In this document: positions 43,506-54,523 of the stretch, in pieces
Layout: the number at the start of each line of letters is the position of its first letter
Position numbering within the stretch: position 1 is the stretch's first letter
DNA from: Pictodentalium vernedei
Taxonomy: Eukaryota > Mollusca > Scaphopoda > Dentaliida > Dentaliidae
Assembly: GCA_031216915.1 (NCBI GenBank)
Contig: CM062294.1
Location: 387,677,217-387,741,216 of the forward strand
Length of the DNA: 64,000 bases
Direction of reading: 5' to 3'
Program-made: the position numbers and the translations under genes
Notes under the pieces: generated by a model
Seen by the model: the letters and a program-made list of their open reading frames with translations, nothing else
Databases searched by the model: none
What the model was told of the DNA's origin: nothing

Positions 43506-43754
43506 TACATTCACTAGGATCTTCATCCGAGTTATCATTTAGACCACAGTCATTGTCTCCATCACACTTCCAGGCTTCTGGTATACAGCTGCCACTTTGA
43601 CATTTAATATACTTTGGCTGACACGTGTTTGCTCTACAGTCAGCAGGTTCATCAGACCAGTCACCACAGTCATTGTCACCATCACACCGCCAGACAGAAG
43701 GAACACAATGTCCAGTCTTACACTTGAACTGAGTTGATGTGCAATTTACTTCAG
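43506..43754 (-). CDS. LDL-receptor class A exon, two modules
   Basis: This 249-bp exon (83 codons) encodes two consecutive LDLa modules. The first runs [26 protein letters not shown] and WSDEPADC. The second runs [24 protein letters not shown] and NSDEDPSEC. Each has six Cys and the Asp/Glu calcium cage. The acceptor is CTTTCAG before 43754 and the donor is A|GTATGT after 43506, giving phase 1 on both sides. The two-module exon suggests loss of the intron that normally separates modules. DIRS copy B and a MITE fragment lie directly beyond the donor, 77 and 29 bp away. Confidence 0.95.
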
Positions 43755-44315
43755 CTGAAAGTAAGTAGTGAATCTCTAATGAGTGACAATCTGATATAAT
43801 TTAATCTTCTCCAATGATAATCGACTTACTGGCATGTGATTGGTCAAGATAAGTTTGTCATAACTTGATAATTTTCCTGTAGTATGAATGGTTTTACCAT
43901 TTTTCCTGCCTATCTGTCAAACAAAAAAATTGTAGGCAAGTTTAACCGAGCAATTAAACTGTAATTACATCACGTGGGCAGAGAAGTTGTATTTTATACA
44001 CTTGTTACAAAACAATCATTCATAATTGTCCATTGAAAAGTGGGTGAGGAATTGCACTAAGCAAGGCTACATTTATTATAATCCAGATAAATTAATTTAC
44101 AAATTAATATTATTACTACTAAAGTGGTGTTCTCTAGTGTATAAAGAGACTTTAGTGGGGCGGTAAAACTCAGTAATTCATGGCATCATGCAACCGCAAG
44201 CATGGGGCAGGCCATTAATGAAAACAAAATTCATCAATGGCCCACCACCCACTTCCAGACCTGGTAGTAACAATGATAACATGATTTTGTCCTGTATCCC
44301 TGTTTATTAATGTCT
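43755..44315. other. Intronic sequence, nothing recognised
   Basis: AT-rich, no repeat family or coding frame seen. Confidence 0.5.
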
Positions 44316-44329
44316 CTCAAGAACTAACA

Positions 44330-44688
44330 TTTATTTATTTATTTATTGATGTTTAAGGTCACATATTTCTGCACAATGGCTAACCATGACCGTGACAGTT
44401 TTATGGGTGGAGGAAGCCGGAGTACCCGGAGAGAACCACCAAGCAACGGCGAGCAACTGTCAGCTCTTCAACATACCAACTCCACACAAGCAGGGTTAGC
44501 ATTGGTTGAAGACAGGTGCACCATCGACGTGCAGTACGCCTTAGTACACAACGTCACAGCGCCCCTACGTGGGCAATGGGGGTGAAGTGTCTTGCCCAAG
44601 GACACAACGCAGTTGCCGCAGGTGGGATTCGAACCGAGGACCTCTCGGCTGGCAGCCAGCACCTCTACCAACTGAGCCACTGCACCCC
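44330..44688 (-). mobile_element. Full-length tRNA-derived SINE with target duplication
   Basis: The minus-strand head near 44688 reads GTGGCTCAGTTGGTAGAGG (A box) and GGTTCGAATCCCACC (B box, canonical). The body is the same as in other copies and the tail is AATAAATAAATAAATA. It is flanked by CTCAAGAACTAACA (44316-44329) and CTCAAGGACTAACA (44689-44702), a 14-bp target duplication with one mismatch. The intact promoter and clean duplication make it the reference copy (359 bp). Confidence 0.93.
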
Positions 44689-44821
44689 CTCAAGGACTAA
44701 CAGCCCTCTGGTGTATTAATGGCCCAAGACATCATCTAGCTTTATTTTTAGGCAAAAATGAATTTTTTTTTTTGTTATTCTAGAATATGTTTTTGAAAGT
44801 GTCATCCTTTATTCAATTTAA

Positions 44822-45061
44822 CACTTAACCTAATGAATCAGTTGCATCTACCAATGTCATTTACAAACTAAGCAGTTGAAAAACAATTATTTAAAAAAAA
44901 TTTCAATAAAACTATATTATGTAATCCATTCCCTAATTCGAACGTACTCATCACGCTTGTTTGAATGAAGGGTCGCATGATATGGTTTTGATGAAATGTT
45001 TTGAAAAATTTGAAAAAAATAATTAAAATAATTTTTAATATTGCATGCTCTGGGTAAAGGA
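44822..45061. mobile_element. piggyBac-like MITE next to DIRS copy C
   Basis: TTAA is at 44818-44821 and 45062-45065. Tips ACTTAACC and GGGTAAAGGA are degraded. A central imperfect palindrome lies near 44936-44985. DIRS copy C begins 5 bp further. Confidence 0.55.
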
Positions 45062-45069
45062 TTAAGCTG

Positions 45070-45305
45070 AAAGTTAAAAAATTTATAGTAATTTATATAT
45101 TTTTTATACTTACCAATGACCCAGACATAGCTGGTGCTAACTCTTAAAATATAGGGCCAAACACAAATTTTCCCCCCCAATCCCCAAAATTTGCATCTAA
45201 AACCAAAGAAAACATGTCCTGAATGGCCCTCCACACTTCACCTCTACTGCACATGCGCAGTGTCAAGGACGTTCCGAAATTGGCGCCATTAATCATTCTA
45301 ATAAT
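45070..45305. repeat. Left ITR of DIRS copy C
   Basis: Inverted relative to 51785-51991. The palindrome is mutated to TGCACATGCGCA at 45248-45259. Confidence 0.85.
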
Positions 45306-45372
45306 CAGTGCCTGGTAAGCGCTATGTACTCAGCGGGGAGGTAAGAGTTCCAACTCCTGGGAGGGCCATCCC

Positions 45373-45461
45373 CGTCTGGGTCATTGGTAAGTATAAAAAA
45401 TATATAAATTACTATAAATTTTTTAACATTTTTATACTGTACCAATGACCCAGACATAGCT
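45373..45461. repeat. Internal complementary region of DIRS copy C
   Basis: Joined complements of the two termini, as in copies A and B, with the TTTTTTAAC|ATTTTTATAC junction preserved. Confidence 0.85.
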
Positions 45462-46079
45462 GAATAGTAAAAAGGCTGGAGGGCCAAGGACATAGAGCAA
45501 GATGGAATGCGCTCTATTATATAAAATAGAGTCATCCCCTCTAGGGAAAAAGAAGTATTAGGCCTTACATGTATCTTTCTTATTTATGATAAATTTGAAA
45601 GATACAACACCTTCCAAAATTGAGCATCATACATCCATGTACTCTATTAATATCTAGTATAATCCTTATACTAATAATTTTTAAAGTAAGCCAATAAATA
45701 AAGTAAGTCTAGAGAATAGAGACTCTTTATACTCCTAAAAAGTGTCTGAGGATTGTATAATCATGTCCGTTGACACGTGCTATATTCAAAAGCTATACTT
45801 TAAAAAACTAAGACTTGAATGAATTTTTAAAACATAAACTTCTCACTAAACAACCATCCCAATAATAGCTCAGAATTACTAACTCCGGAGGAGGTATCCC
45901 CTTGTTTTCATAGTAAAACAGGTGACCCAAGGGAACACCCTCCCCCCCCCCCTTTTTCTTGCCCTGGGTCAAATAGCCCAGAGCGAAGAGGGCAGCAGAA
46001 CGGAGTCACTGCCGAAACAGACAGCCTACCTAGCTATAGTAGCAACTGTTAAGTGAATGACATTCTGAGCAGTAGATAA

Positions 46080-47956
46080 TAGACCTAACAATAGAGGCCT
46101 CCAGAAATGGACTCAATATTTCTGAGATAAAAATTCAAGAATGTGGATGGCTGAGCGCAATGAGCAGCCTTCAAAAATCTATAATAGCGACACTAATAAT
46201 GTAAGCCCAAGATGTAGAAGAACTCTTACTTCATGAGCCGAAATCTCAAACACAACTGCTGAGTCAAAGATATACCATAAGCAGTATCGATATTTAATTG
46301 AATCCATTAGCAATAGAATGGAGCGTAACGTCCTTCTATTAGGCATCAAAGACAGAAGAAGCTTACGCCCGTAGTAATAAACAGATATCTGTTTATAAAT
46401 ACATAAACTCTAACCGGACAGAGTAAAGACCTATGCCCGTACGAAGACGGAAGGACCTTAATAACAATAGGTTCCGGATATTAATTAGGAGCCTAACTCT
46501 TATGCAAAAATCCAACCTAAATAGTAAAGGAAGTAGTGATTAAGAAACTACGAAAGTGAAAATCATCCACCGATAGTGCATGAAACTCACTGACTCTTCA
46601 GTAAAAGAGAAGCCAACAGAATTACTGTCTAAAAGGTCAGAATTTGAAAACTACTGTTTCCAGAGGCTCAAATGATTACTTAGCTAAATAAGAACCGAAG
46701 TTAAATTCCATATAGGAATTTAATCTAATGATTCTAAGTCTATTTATCAAAAAGTTACTAAGTGACTTAGATAAAGAGACATAAGACTCAATTGTAAACT
46801 ATCATAGAGTGCATAGGTATGAGGTAACATAAACCTATAACCTTAATAATAACAGGCTGCAGTAGATCTTGTCAAACAAGTATACTAAAAAGTTGCAATG
46901 ACTAGTATGGAGGGATCAACAATATCAACATAGTGATCCCTACACCAACGACGGAAGAGCCTCCACTTTAGCCGCATAGAATAGCGAAGAAGAGGTTCTC
47001 CTATAGTAAGAAATCGCGTCCAAAGCTCGTCCAGTACAATGCTTACAATGCAATAAGGACCACACAACCAAATACGGGAAGGTTGCGACCTTGCGGGTTG
47101 TGATAAAGATGACACGATTTTACCCAGCGAAAAAAGATCCTCTCATTGAGGAAGATTTCGCGTGAAGTCCCACAGTAGACATCAGAGTAAATTTACCCAC
47201 GGTCTCTGTGAAGACAGAGATGCTATCAACCGAAATGTATTGTGGTTGTTTATCTTAGCAATACTTGCTGAAACAACAGCGCAGGAGGATACGCATATCC
47301 TATCATTCCGTCCTATTAGATCAATAGAGCGTTAACAAAATTAGCTCAGAGATCCGGACAAGCAAACACATACGTCTGCAATTGACAAGCAAGTTGTGTC
47401 GTAAATAAATTATCATTGGGCGCTCCCATTGATAGCAAATCTGATTGAATACTTGTTTGTTGAGAGTCCATTCTGACGGCAACAAGATACCCATAAGTGA
47501 ATGGGAGTCCGGTAAAACAATCAGACGACCCGGAATATGACGGACCGAAACAGAACTTGGTGTACTATAACAAACAGAAGGATTCTTTCCATTAAATTGA
47601 ATAACGGAAACGAATGAGTGCCTCCCTGGTTCCGGAGATACGCCACTACTGTTGAATTAACGGACAGGATTTGGACATGCGTTTCTGAATAATGTTCATC
47701 CAATGACATAAAGCAAGCCTAAAAAAACATTATTCCGCGGAAGATAAGTGCTTGCTTAGAGACTGCGGAACCCAAAGACCCTGACACTTCGAATCCGTTG
47801 GGATCAATATTATATCCCAACCTGTTTGACTGGCAAGCGTCATAATTATAAAACTCGGATCCGGCGACTGCAGTGGCACTCTGAGTCAACCACCGAATGT
47901 TTGCCCCAGTCTGAATCTCTTGCAACACTAGATAGACAAGAGAACGTGTAAATCGA
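46080..47956 (-). pseudogene. Degenerate DIRS recombinase and RNase H remains (copy C)
   Basis: At 46885-47115 the fragment SQPARSQPSR...KWRLFRRWCRDHYVDIVDPS matches the N-terminal recombinase of copy B. At 47521-47928 there are RNase H matches (NSTVVAYLRNQGGTHS, TGANIRWLTQ). Stops and frameshifts break the frame, and the RHRY segment is not open. Confidence 0.8.
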
Positions 47957-47979
47957 GCAATTCATGGATTGCTCAAAAG

Positions 47980-50941
47980 TTGCCGTCGAAGAGAAGCTTC
48001 TCCGAGAACGAAGCGACTCTGAGAGAGTTCTTCACCTTACTATCCACGCGCGTGGATGTAGCTAGGGCTACGTCACGTCTAACCAACTCCAATCAGCCAC
48101 TGAAGGGCGGAGTTATACGTGAACAAACTACTGCCCTCAAAAGAAATCACATTGAGGATAATATCCCGTAATTCTTTCTCTTGAAGACGTAATGATAACG
48201 CCTCAGTAAGGTGGATTACGTATGATAAAGCGTCTAAGTTAAGTCTATTTGACATCATTGTCGTTTCCAACATTGTGGTTGGAAAAGACATAGACGGCGA
48301 AAAAGAATATTACCAGTCTTTAACCACGCCATCTAGACGCATATCAACTCTTGGTATGCCCTGTTCTGCCAAAATAAATTATTCGTATAAATGATAAAAA
48401 GGCAGAAATGAGCATTGCGGACAAGAAACTAAACTATCATGCTTGGTAGCAGGCTTATATGTATATATAGCGTCGATAAATAATACACATGTTCTAATGA
48501 CATTATTGGACTGTGTCGGTAAGTCAGGGACAATGTCCCTGAACCGATCCAAAATTCCGTGTCCAATGACGCTATAAGTCTCTTATCCAACATCGCAGCA
48601 ATGTAGTCCGAAATAACAATCACTGGAAGATAATGCCGGAAGATATGAATGGCAGCTTCCGATGCTACGAAAGGGAAAACTCGAAATCTTTCGAATCCCT
48701 TTCGCCATTCTGTCGGACCCTATAAAGCGTTCGGTCGTCCGTACCTGATGCAACCGCGGACCGCACCGACCCAGCGCCGTCAGATAATTCCTGATTCGAC
48801 TAAGAAACTGTCGATTGCTGGGATGCTGCGAAAAAACTGTGCTGACTCGGATAGCACGTCCGTCACTGAGGCCTGTGGAGAAGCGGTCCTACAATGCATT
48901 GCCGCTGGAAGCTCCGTGATTGTTACCCCATGCATACTACTAATATGCGAGCGAATGGAGTGTATAGGCCTCGTGTCCCTTGACTACCGGATGGCGTGAC
49001 CTGTTCGCCATGGAATCACTGAATGACGAAACTGATCGGATACTCGAGGTCACGTAGCCAATGTGCGGTCGTGTGCCCTGCTGTGAGGATGAGGAAGCAT
49101 TATCGACAGTCTCTCGGACTGTCAATATAACGGAGCGTCCCGACCGACGGACATATGCTCCGAATGTAAAATATCTGAACCACAACATGCGGTCCCCTAT
49201 GTTGTTGGACGAGAGAGGGACAAGCCAGGAACCGGACTAACAGGCTTCCTTCGATCTGTCCTCAATCTGCTGTCACTGGGTGAGTACTAAAGTAATTATA
49301 GTGCTCGCATCACCCAAATCTCCTTCCTAGACCGCAACGGACGAACCCGGCAGCCAAACCATTCGATGAATGTACGCTACACCGGGTGAGCTAGTGAATG
49401 TCACTCCGTCGATCCTACAAGGGACCTCTTAGGCGATAAACATATTCCATGAGCACTTATTGCCGCTAGCTCTTCATTAACTATGACGACAGAGGCACAC
49501 TTTTGAAAGACATCTCCGTAAGTTTGCGAACAAGAAACCAGAAATGCTTGGTAATAGCAAGCATATAATAATAAATATATAGCGTCGTTCAATAATTCGA
49601 AAGTTTGTGTGACATTATTGGACTATGTCGGAACTGAGGGACGAAGTCCCTGAACCGAACCAAAAATTTCTAAGTCCACCGACGCTATCAGTTTCTTATC
49701 CAGCATCGCAGCATTCTGGTCCGACGAAAGAACCTGTAGAAGATCAAGTCAGATGACATACACAACAGCATATGTTGTTCCAAAAGGGAAAGCTCGAAAT
49801 CCTCCGAATCCCTTTCGGTATCCCGTCGGACCGGATGAAATTTTCGGACGTCTGTACCTGCTTCCGCGGAGCGTCCCGACCCAGCATCGTCGGATAAAAC
49901 ATATGTGACAGATTCAGTTGTTGCTGGGATGCTGCGATAAGCTGTGCTAATTAGGAAAGCACGTCCGTCCCCGAGGCCTGTGCAGTAGCGGTCTTACGAT
50001 GCATTGCCGCCGGAAGCTCCGTGTACGTTGACTCCCGCACACTTTCCTATGCGAAAGTCCGGAGTCTGCAGGCCTCGTGTCCCTGGCTACCGGATGGTGT
50101 GACCTGGTCGCCGATGATTCTCTGACTGGCGAAGCTGACTGGATATCCGAGGTCACGTAGCCAAGAGCGGTCGTGTGCGCTACCATGAGAATGAGGAAGC
50201 CTTATTGACAGTCTCTTCGGACTGACTATATGTCGGAGCGTCCCGAGCGACGGACGTATGCTCCGAATGCGAAACATTTTGTACCACAACATCTGGGGCC
50301 AGATGTTGTTGTACGAGAGAGGGGCCTCTCTCGCTCGCCGTCCGGATGGACCAGAACGAGCTATGAACCGGACTAAAAGGCTTCCTCCGTTCTCCCTCTA
50401 ATCCGCCGTCACTGGGTGTGCATTTGGTTGATTTATAGTGCTCGCATCACCCCAAAACTCCTTCTAGACCGCAACGGACGAACCCGGCTGCCGAACCATT
50501 CGATGAATGGACGCTACACCGGGCGAGCTAGCGGACGTCAAAGGCCGTCGAACCTACTAGGGTCCTCTTAGGCAATTGGCGTTTTTACATGAGCACTTTT
50601 CCGCTAGCCCTTCATTAATTGTGACGACAGAGGCACACTGTTGGAAGACATCACAGATACATCACCCTAATCTTGATCGTCTGAAATAGAAATTGATAAA
50701 GTAGAGTGACCCTGCGGGGAAAGGACCGGAATGTCCAATTCCCCACTAACATACCGTGACATACGCTTCCCATGTTGTCATCGAAATCATACAATACAGA
50801 ACAGGAGTTAATGCGAGTACACTGACCACATATAGAATGATTATAAAAGTCAGAGGAAGACTTCCTCTTATTACAATTGATCAAAATCCTTTCAATGTGA
50901 AAAGAAAACAAAGTCCTGGTACTCGCACCAACCCCTGGCAA
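47980..50941 (-). pseudogene. Degenerate, duplicated DIRS gag (copy C)
   Basis: Broken frames matching copy B gag twice over. The N-terminus at 50651-50941 keeps more of the zinc motif (NCNKRKSSSDF...CGQCTRINSC) than copies A and D, so C preserves an earlier state of this lineage. Confidence 0.8.
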
Positions 50942-51784
50942 TCAAAATACATAACAATAATATGATCCATTAATATAGAAAAAATAAATGAAATCAAAAT
51001 ATTTTGAAAAAATATTTTTTTCAGAACAGTCCAAGTTTCTGAAAAGTAATGTTGAGCCCCAATGGATCCCAAGCCTAAGTGTGGACAAAAATTTTAAAAA
51101 TATTTTAAACAATTTATTCAACACTTACGAACAATAATAATGTATCTAGTTATGATTAAAATAACATCAAGATATTATTTTCAAGAAATCCCCCCCTCAC
51201 ACAGAGGGCTGTTGTAAATGTAAACAATGAGTGTAAAAACACTAAAATAAGACTCCAGGCACCCAGGCCCGAAATCAGTTACCAACAATACACTATCTGA
51301 TGCAAAACAGAGTCTTTCAGAGAAGAAACTGCAGAACATCAGATGGTAGATGCAGAACACAACGCCTAACCACCCGTAGGTGAAGACGTAAACATGGGGA
51401 AAAGAACAGAATTCATTCTGTTATACAGCTAAAACTCCCAAGAAATTTTAGTAATAATAATTACAGAAACTATGCCAAAAGCATGGGAGAATAGCAAGAG
51501 GGGACTTAAAGGAAAGGGAGAGAGGAAAACACTGAAAAATCAGTGTAATTAAATAACAAGAATGACAACAAAATGGCTGCTGCCTCGAAAATAGGTAACT
51601 TAACATAATTTCATTAAAAAATTTTAAGTTACAGCCCTGATAATATTCTGTCACACATTTTTCCTCTCCTCCTTCTCTATCCTCCTTAGAATCACCATTT
51701 CACTAATATTTATGTGTCTGGCATCATTTAAACTGAGATTTATAAGCAAAAAGATCAGTCAGATGTTAACTGATGAAGGGCCAA

Positions 51785-51991
51785 ACTTAGAATGATTAAT
51801 GGCGCCAATTTCGGAACGTCCTTGACACTGCGCATGCGCAGTAGAGGTGAAGTGTGGAGGGCCATTCAGGACATGTTTTCTTTGGTTTTAGATGCAAATT
51901 TTGGGGATTGGGGGGCAAAATTTGTGTTTGGCCCTATATTTTAAGAGTTAGCACCAGCTATGTCTGGGTCATTGGTACAGTATAAAAATAT
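51785..51991. repeat. Right ITR of DIRS copy C
   Basis: Ends GGTACAGTATAAAAAT. Carries perfect TGCGCATGCGCA at 51829-51840. Confidence 0.85.
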
Positions 51992-52108
51992 TAGGCAACA
52001 TATTTCTAGATAACAGAATACCAATGGTACTTGAGTATTCAAATGAAAATTTAGCTATGTGGTTTCCAGACAACAAGATTATATTTTTTATAATATTTTA
52101 AAACTTAC

Positions 52109-52225
52109 GGCAATCTTTCTCATCAGCACCATCTTTGCAATCCGGATGCTTGTCACACACCTGAGTTTTTAATATACATTTATCTTTTAAGCACTTGAAC
52201 TGTTGATCTAAGCAGGTGTAGGCAG
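52109..52225 (-). CDS. LDL-receptor class A exon
   Basis: This 117-bp exon encodes one LDLa module: [24 protein letters not shown] and DGADEKDC, six cysteines with the acidic calcium-binding end (DGADE in place of DGSDE). The acceptor is CCTTTTTAG before 52225 and the donor is C|GTAAG after 52109. Phase is 1-1, the same length and phase as the exon at 18928. Extracellular ligand-binding module of the same gene, by strand and phase. DIRS copy C ends 118 bp beyond the donor. Confidence 0.93.
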
Positions 52226-52780
52226 CTAAAAAGGAAATATCAGAAGTTGTCAAATTGGCATAGTCGCTGCTACATACAACTAGAGTGATGTCACACATGC
52301 AGCCCGACTGTCCCAGCAATGTCGGAGCCATTTTTTGTTAACTGTTTACTTAACGAATCTGCCATATCTGCACTTGTGATATACAAAATTTGCTATTCAA
52401 ATTTTATTTTTTCATTTCTCTACTTCAAAACATACCTCGTGACTTATTAATGGAACAAACTTGATGAGCTTGTTCCAATAAGGACTAATAAGCCATGGTT
52501 AGAAGTAAACTAGAGTGATGTCACGCATGAAGCCCGACTGTCCCAGCAACGGCAATGCTTAGACACAAAATAGTCGGAGCCATTTTTTGTCAACTGTTTA
52601 CCTAACAAATCTGCCATATCTGCACTCGTGATATACAAAATTTGCTATTCAAATTTCATTTTTTCATTTCTCTACTTCAAAACATACCTTATGACCTATT
52701 AATGGAACAAATGTGATGAGCTTGTTCCAATAAGGACTAATAAGCCAAGGTTAGAAGTAAAAAATTAAACAAGTGTTTGA
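52226..52780. repeat. 229-bp tandem duplication with MITE-derived palindromes
   Basis: CTAGAGTGATGTCAC begins at 52279 and again at 52509. Each unit continues to GTCGGAGCCATTTTTTGT and a piggyBac-like MITE half (TTTACTTAACGAATCTGCC) with an imperfect palindrome (GGAACAAACTTGATGAGCTTGTTCC). A third MITE part is at 53965-54175. Confidence 0.7.
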
Positions 52781-52849
52781 CCACCGAGGTGGTATTAGTC
52801 CCCTATGGCGCTTTTGTGACATAAGGTGTTTTTGTCACAGTAGACACTA

Positions 52850-53765
52850 GAGTATATAAGCATCTTGGATTTTGAAAAAAAAAAAATTGAGCGTGCATAA
52901 TCCCCTCACAACCCTTTATCCATGTACCATATATGAAGGGCGTAGCTTGAACCATGTTGGAGGGAGGGGTGGTAACATAAAATAGAGAAAAAAGCTTAAA
53001 AAACACAACAAAAATGGCCGCCATTCTGCCATCTTGGATTTTGAAAAATAAATATTGACTGTGCATCATCCGCTCAGAACCATTTATCCATGTACCAAAT
53101 ATGAAAGGTGCAACTTGAAGCAGATTAGAGGGAGAGGTGGTAACATAAAAACAGACAGACAGACAGATGGACAGACAGACAGATGTTAGATTTTGAAAAA
53201 AAATATTGAGCATGCATAATCCCCTCACAACCCCTTTACCCATGTACAATATATGAAAAGTACAGCTTGAACCATGTTGGAGGGAGCGGTGGTAACATAA
53301 AATAGAGAAAAAAGCTTAAAAAACCCAACAGAAATGATTGCCATGGCGCCATTTTGAATTTTGTAAAAAAAATATTGAACGTGCAACATCCCATTACAAC
53401 CCTCTATCCATGTGCCAGATATAAAAAGTGTAGCTCGAACCATGTTGGAGTGAGGGGTGGTAACATAAAATAGAGAAAAAAAGCTTAAAAAACACAACAA
53501 AAATGGCCGCCATGCCGCCATCTTGGATTTTGAAAAAAAAATATTGAACGTGCATCATCCCCTCCCAACCCTCTATCCATGTGCCAAATATGCAAAGTGT
53601 AGCTTGAACCATGTTGGTGGGAGGGGTGGTAACATGAAAATAGAGAAAAAAAGCTTAAAAAACACAACAAAGATGGCGGCCATTCTGCCATCTTGGATTT
53701 TGAAAAAAAAATTTTGAGCGTGCATCATCCCCTCAGAACCATTTATCCATGTACCAAATATGAAA
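52850..53765. repeat. Tandem-repeat element V (about 165-bp units)
   Basis: TTGGATTTTGAAAAA recurs at about 52865, 53034, 53190, 53353, 53523 and 53693, spacings 156-170 bp. Each unit carries CCATGTACCAAATATGAAAG and GGAGGGGTGGTAACATAAAA. An internal GACAGACAGACAGATGGACA tract is at 53152-53183. Frames across it are artefacts of the repeats. Confidence 0.8.
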
Positions 53766-53965
53766 GGTGTAGCTTTTTTTTCCACATGTATTCAGTCTAA
53801 ATCCTTCAGAATGCATTTTGAGCAGAGCAAAAAAAAATACCTAACTGGCACCATGGGGGTGGGGGTAGGGGTGGGTGGTGGTGTTTGTCTGGGTTTTTAA
53901 CCACAAACTTTAACCTAAACTGTAAAAAAGCATTTTTGATGAAAGAAAAAAAGTGCCTAATTGCA

Positions 53966-54180
53966 CCCGTGATATACAAAATTTGCTATTCATATTTTAT
54001 TTTTTCATTTCTCTACTTCAAAACATACCTCATGACCTATTAATGGAACAAACTTGATGAGCTTGCTCCAATAAGGAGTAATAAGCCATGGTTAGAAGTA
54101 AATAAAGAATGAAAAAATCTGAGGTTTCAGAAAAATAATTTGTACTGTTGGCTTCAACTTGTGTAAGGTAAAGGATTAAA
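53966..54180. repeat. Third copy of the MITE-like palindrome block
   Basis: GTGATATACAAAATTTGCTATTC and GGAACAAACTTGATGAGCTT match 52375 and 52610. It ends GGTAAAGGATTAAAG, a piggyBac-MITE-like tip. Confidence 0.6.
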
Positions 54181-54523
54181 GATGCAGTACATAAAGCAAT
54201 GTTGGGCTATATGAGTCCATTTTCTTTTTTGCATGCAATAACTCCCAATCCTTCAAAATGCATTTTGGGAATAATTGCCTAAGTGACAATTTGTGTGTGT
54301 GTGTGGGTGTGTGTGTGTTTGTGTGTGTGTGTTTGAGGTTAAAAAATCGCACTGGCACAGACATTTCCTACTGAAACGTTTTTTTCTTTTAATATGCCGC
54401 CGAAAAATTGTTTTCATTTACTGAACCCTGATGGGTTTCAAACATGACGAAAAATTACACAAAATTGATTTAAACTAAGTGATGAGCTTAGGAACTGGTT
54501 AAACTAACTGGCAATAATTGATG
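54181..54523. other. GT microsatellite and Penelope 3' flank
   Basis: A (GT)n-rich tract lies at about 54292-54334. The segment next to the Penelope stop codon (about 54440-54523) is probably the element's 3' UTR, with no sharp end visible. Confidence 0.5.

Larger units (their letters stand above)
45070..51991 (-). mobile_element. Non-autonomous DIRS element, copy C
   Basis: This 6.9-kb element has ITRs at 45070-45305 and 51785-51991 and an ICR at 45373-45461. It has the same architecture as copy A, including the RT deletion at the identical place (junction 47956-47980) and the tandem gag duplication (about 48415-49520 and 49520-50640). It differs from A by many substitutions and small indels, so the two are separate, older and younger products of one defective lineage. 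No ORF is intact. Its right end lies 118 bp from an LDLa splice donor. Confidence 0.88.

Noticed and set aside
44600-44688. Possible functional tRNA gene (A and B boxes on the minus strand)
   Set aside because: It is continuous with a SINE body and tail and flanked by a target duplication. The cloverleaf is not preserved.
52803-53785. Overlapping minus-strand frames repeating a FIFGTWI-like peptide, resembling a repeat protein family
   Set aside because: They are translations of the 165-bp tandem array V, and repeat because the DNA repeats. No start, splice or domain support.
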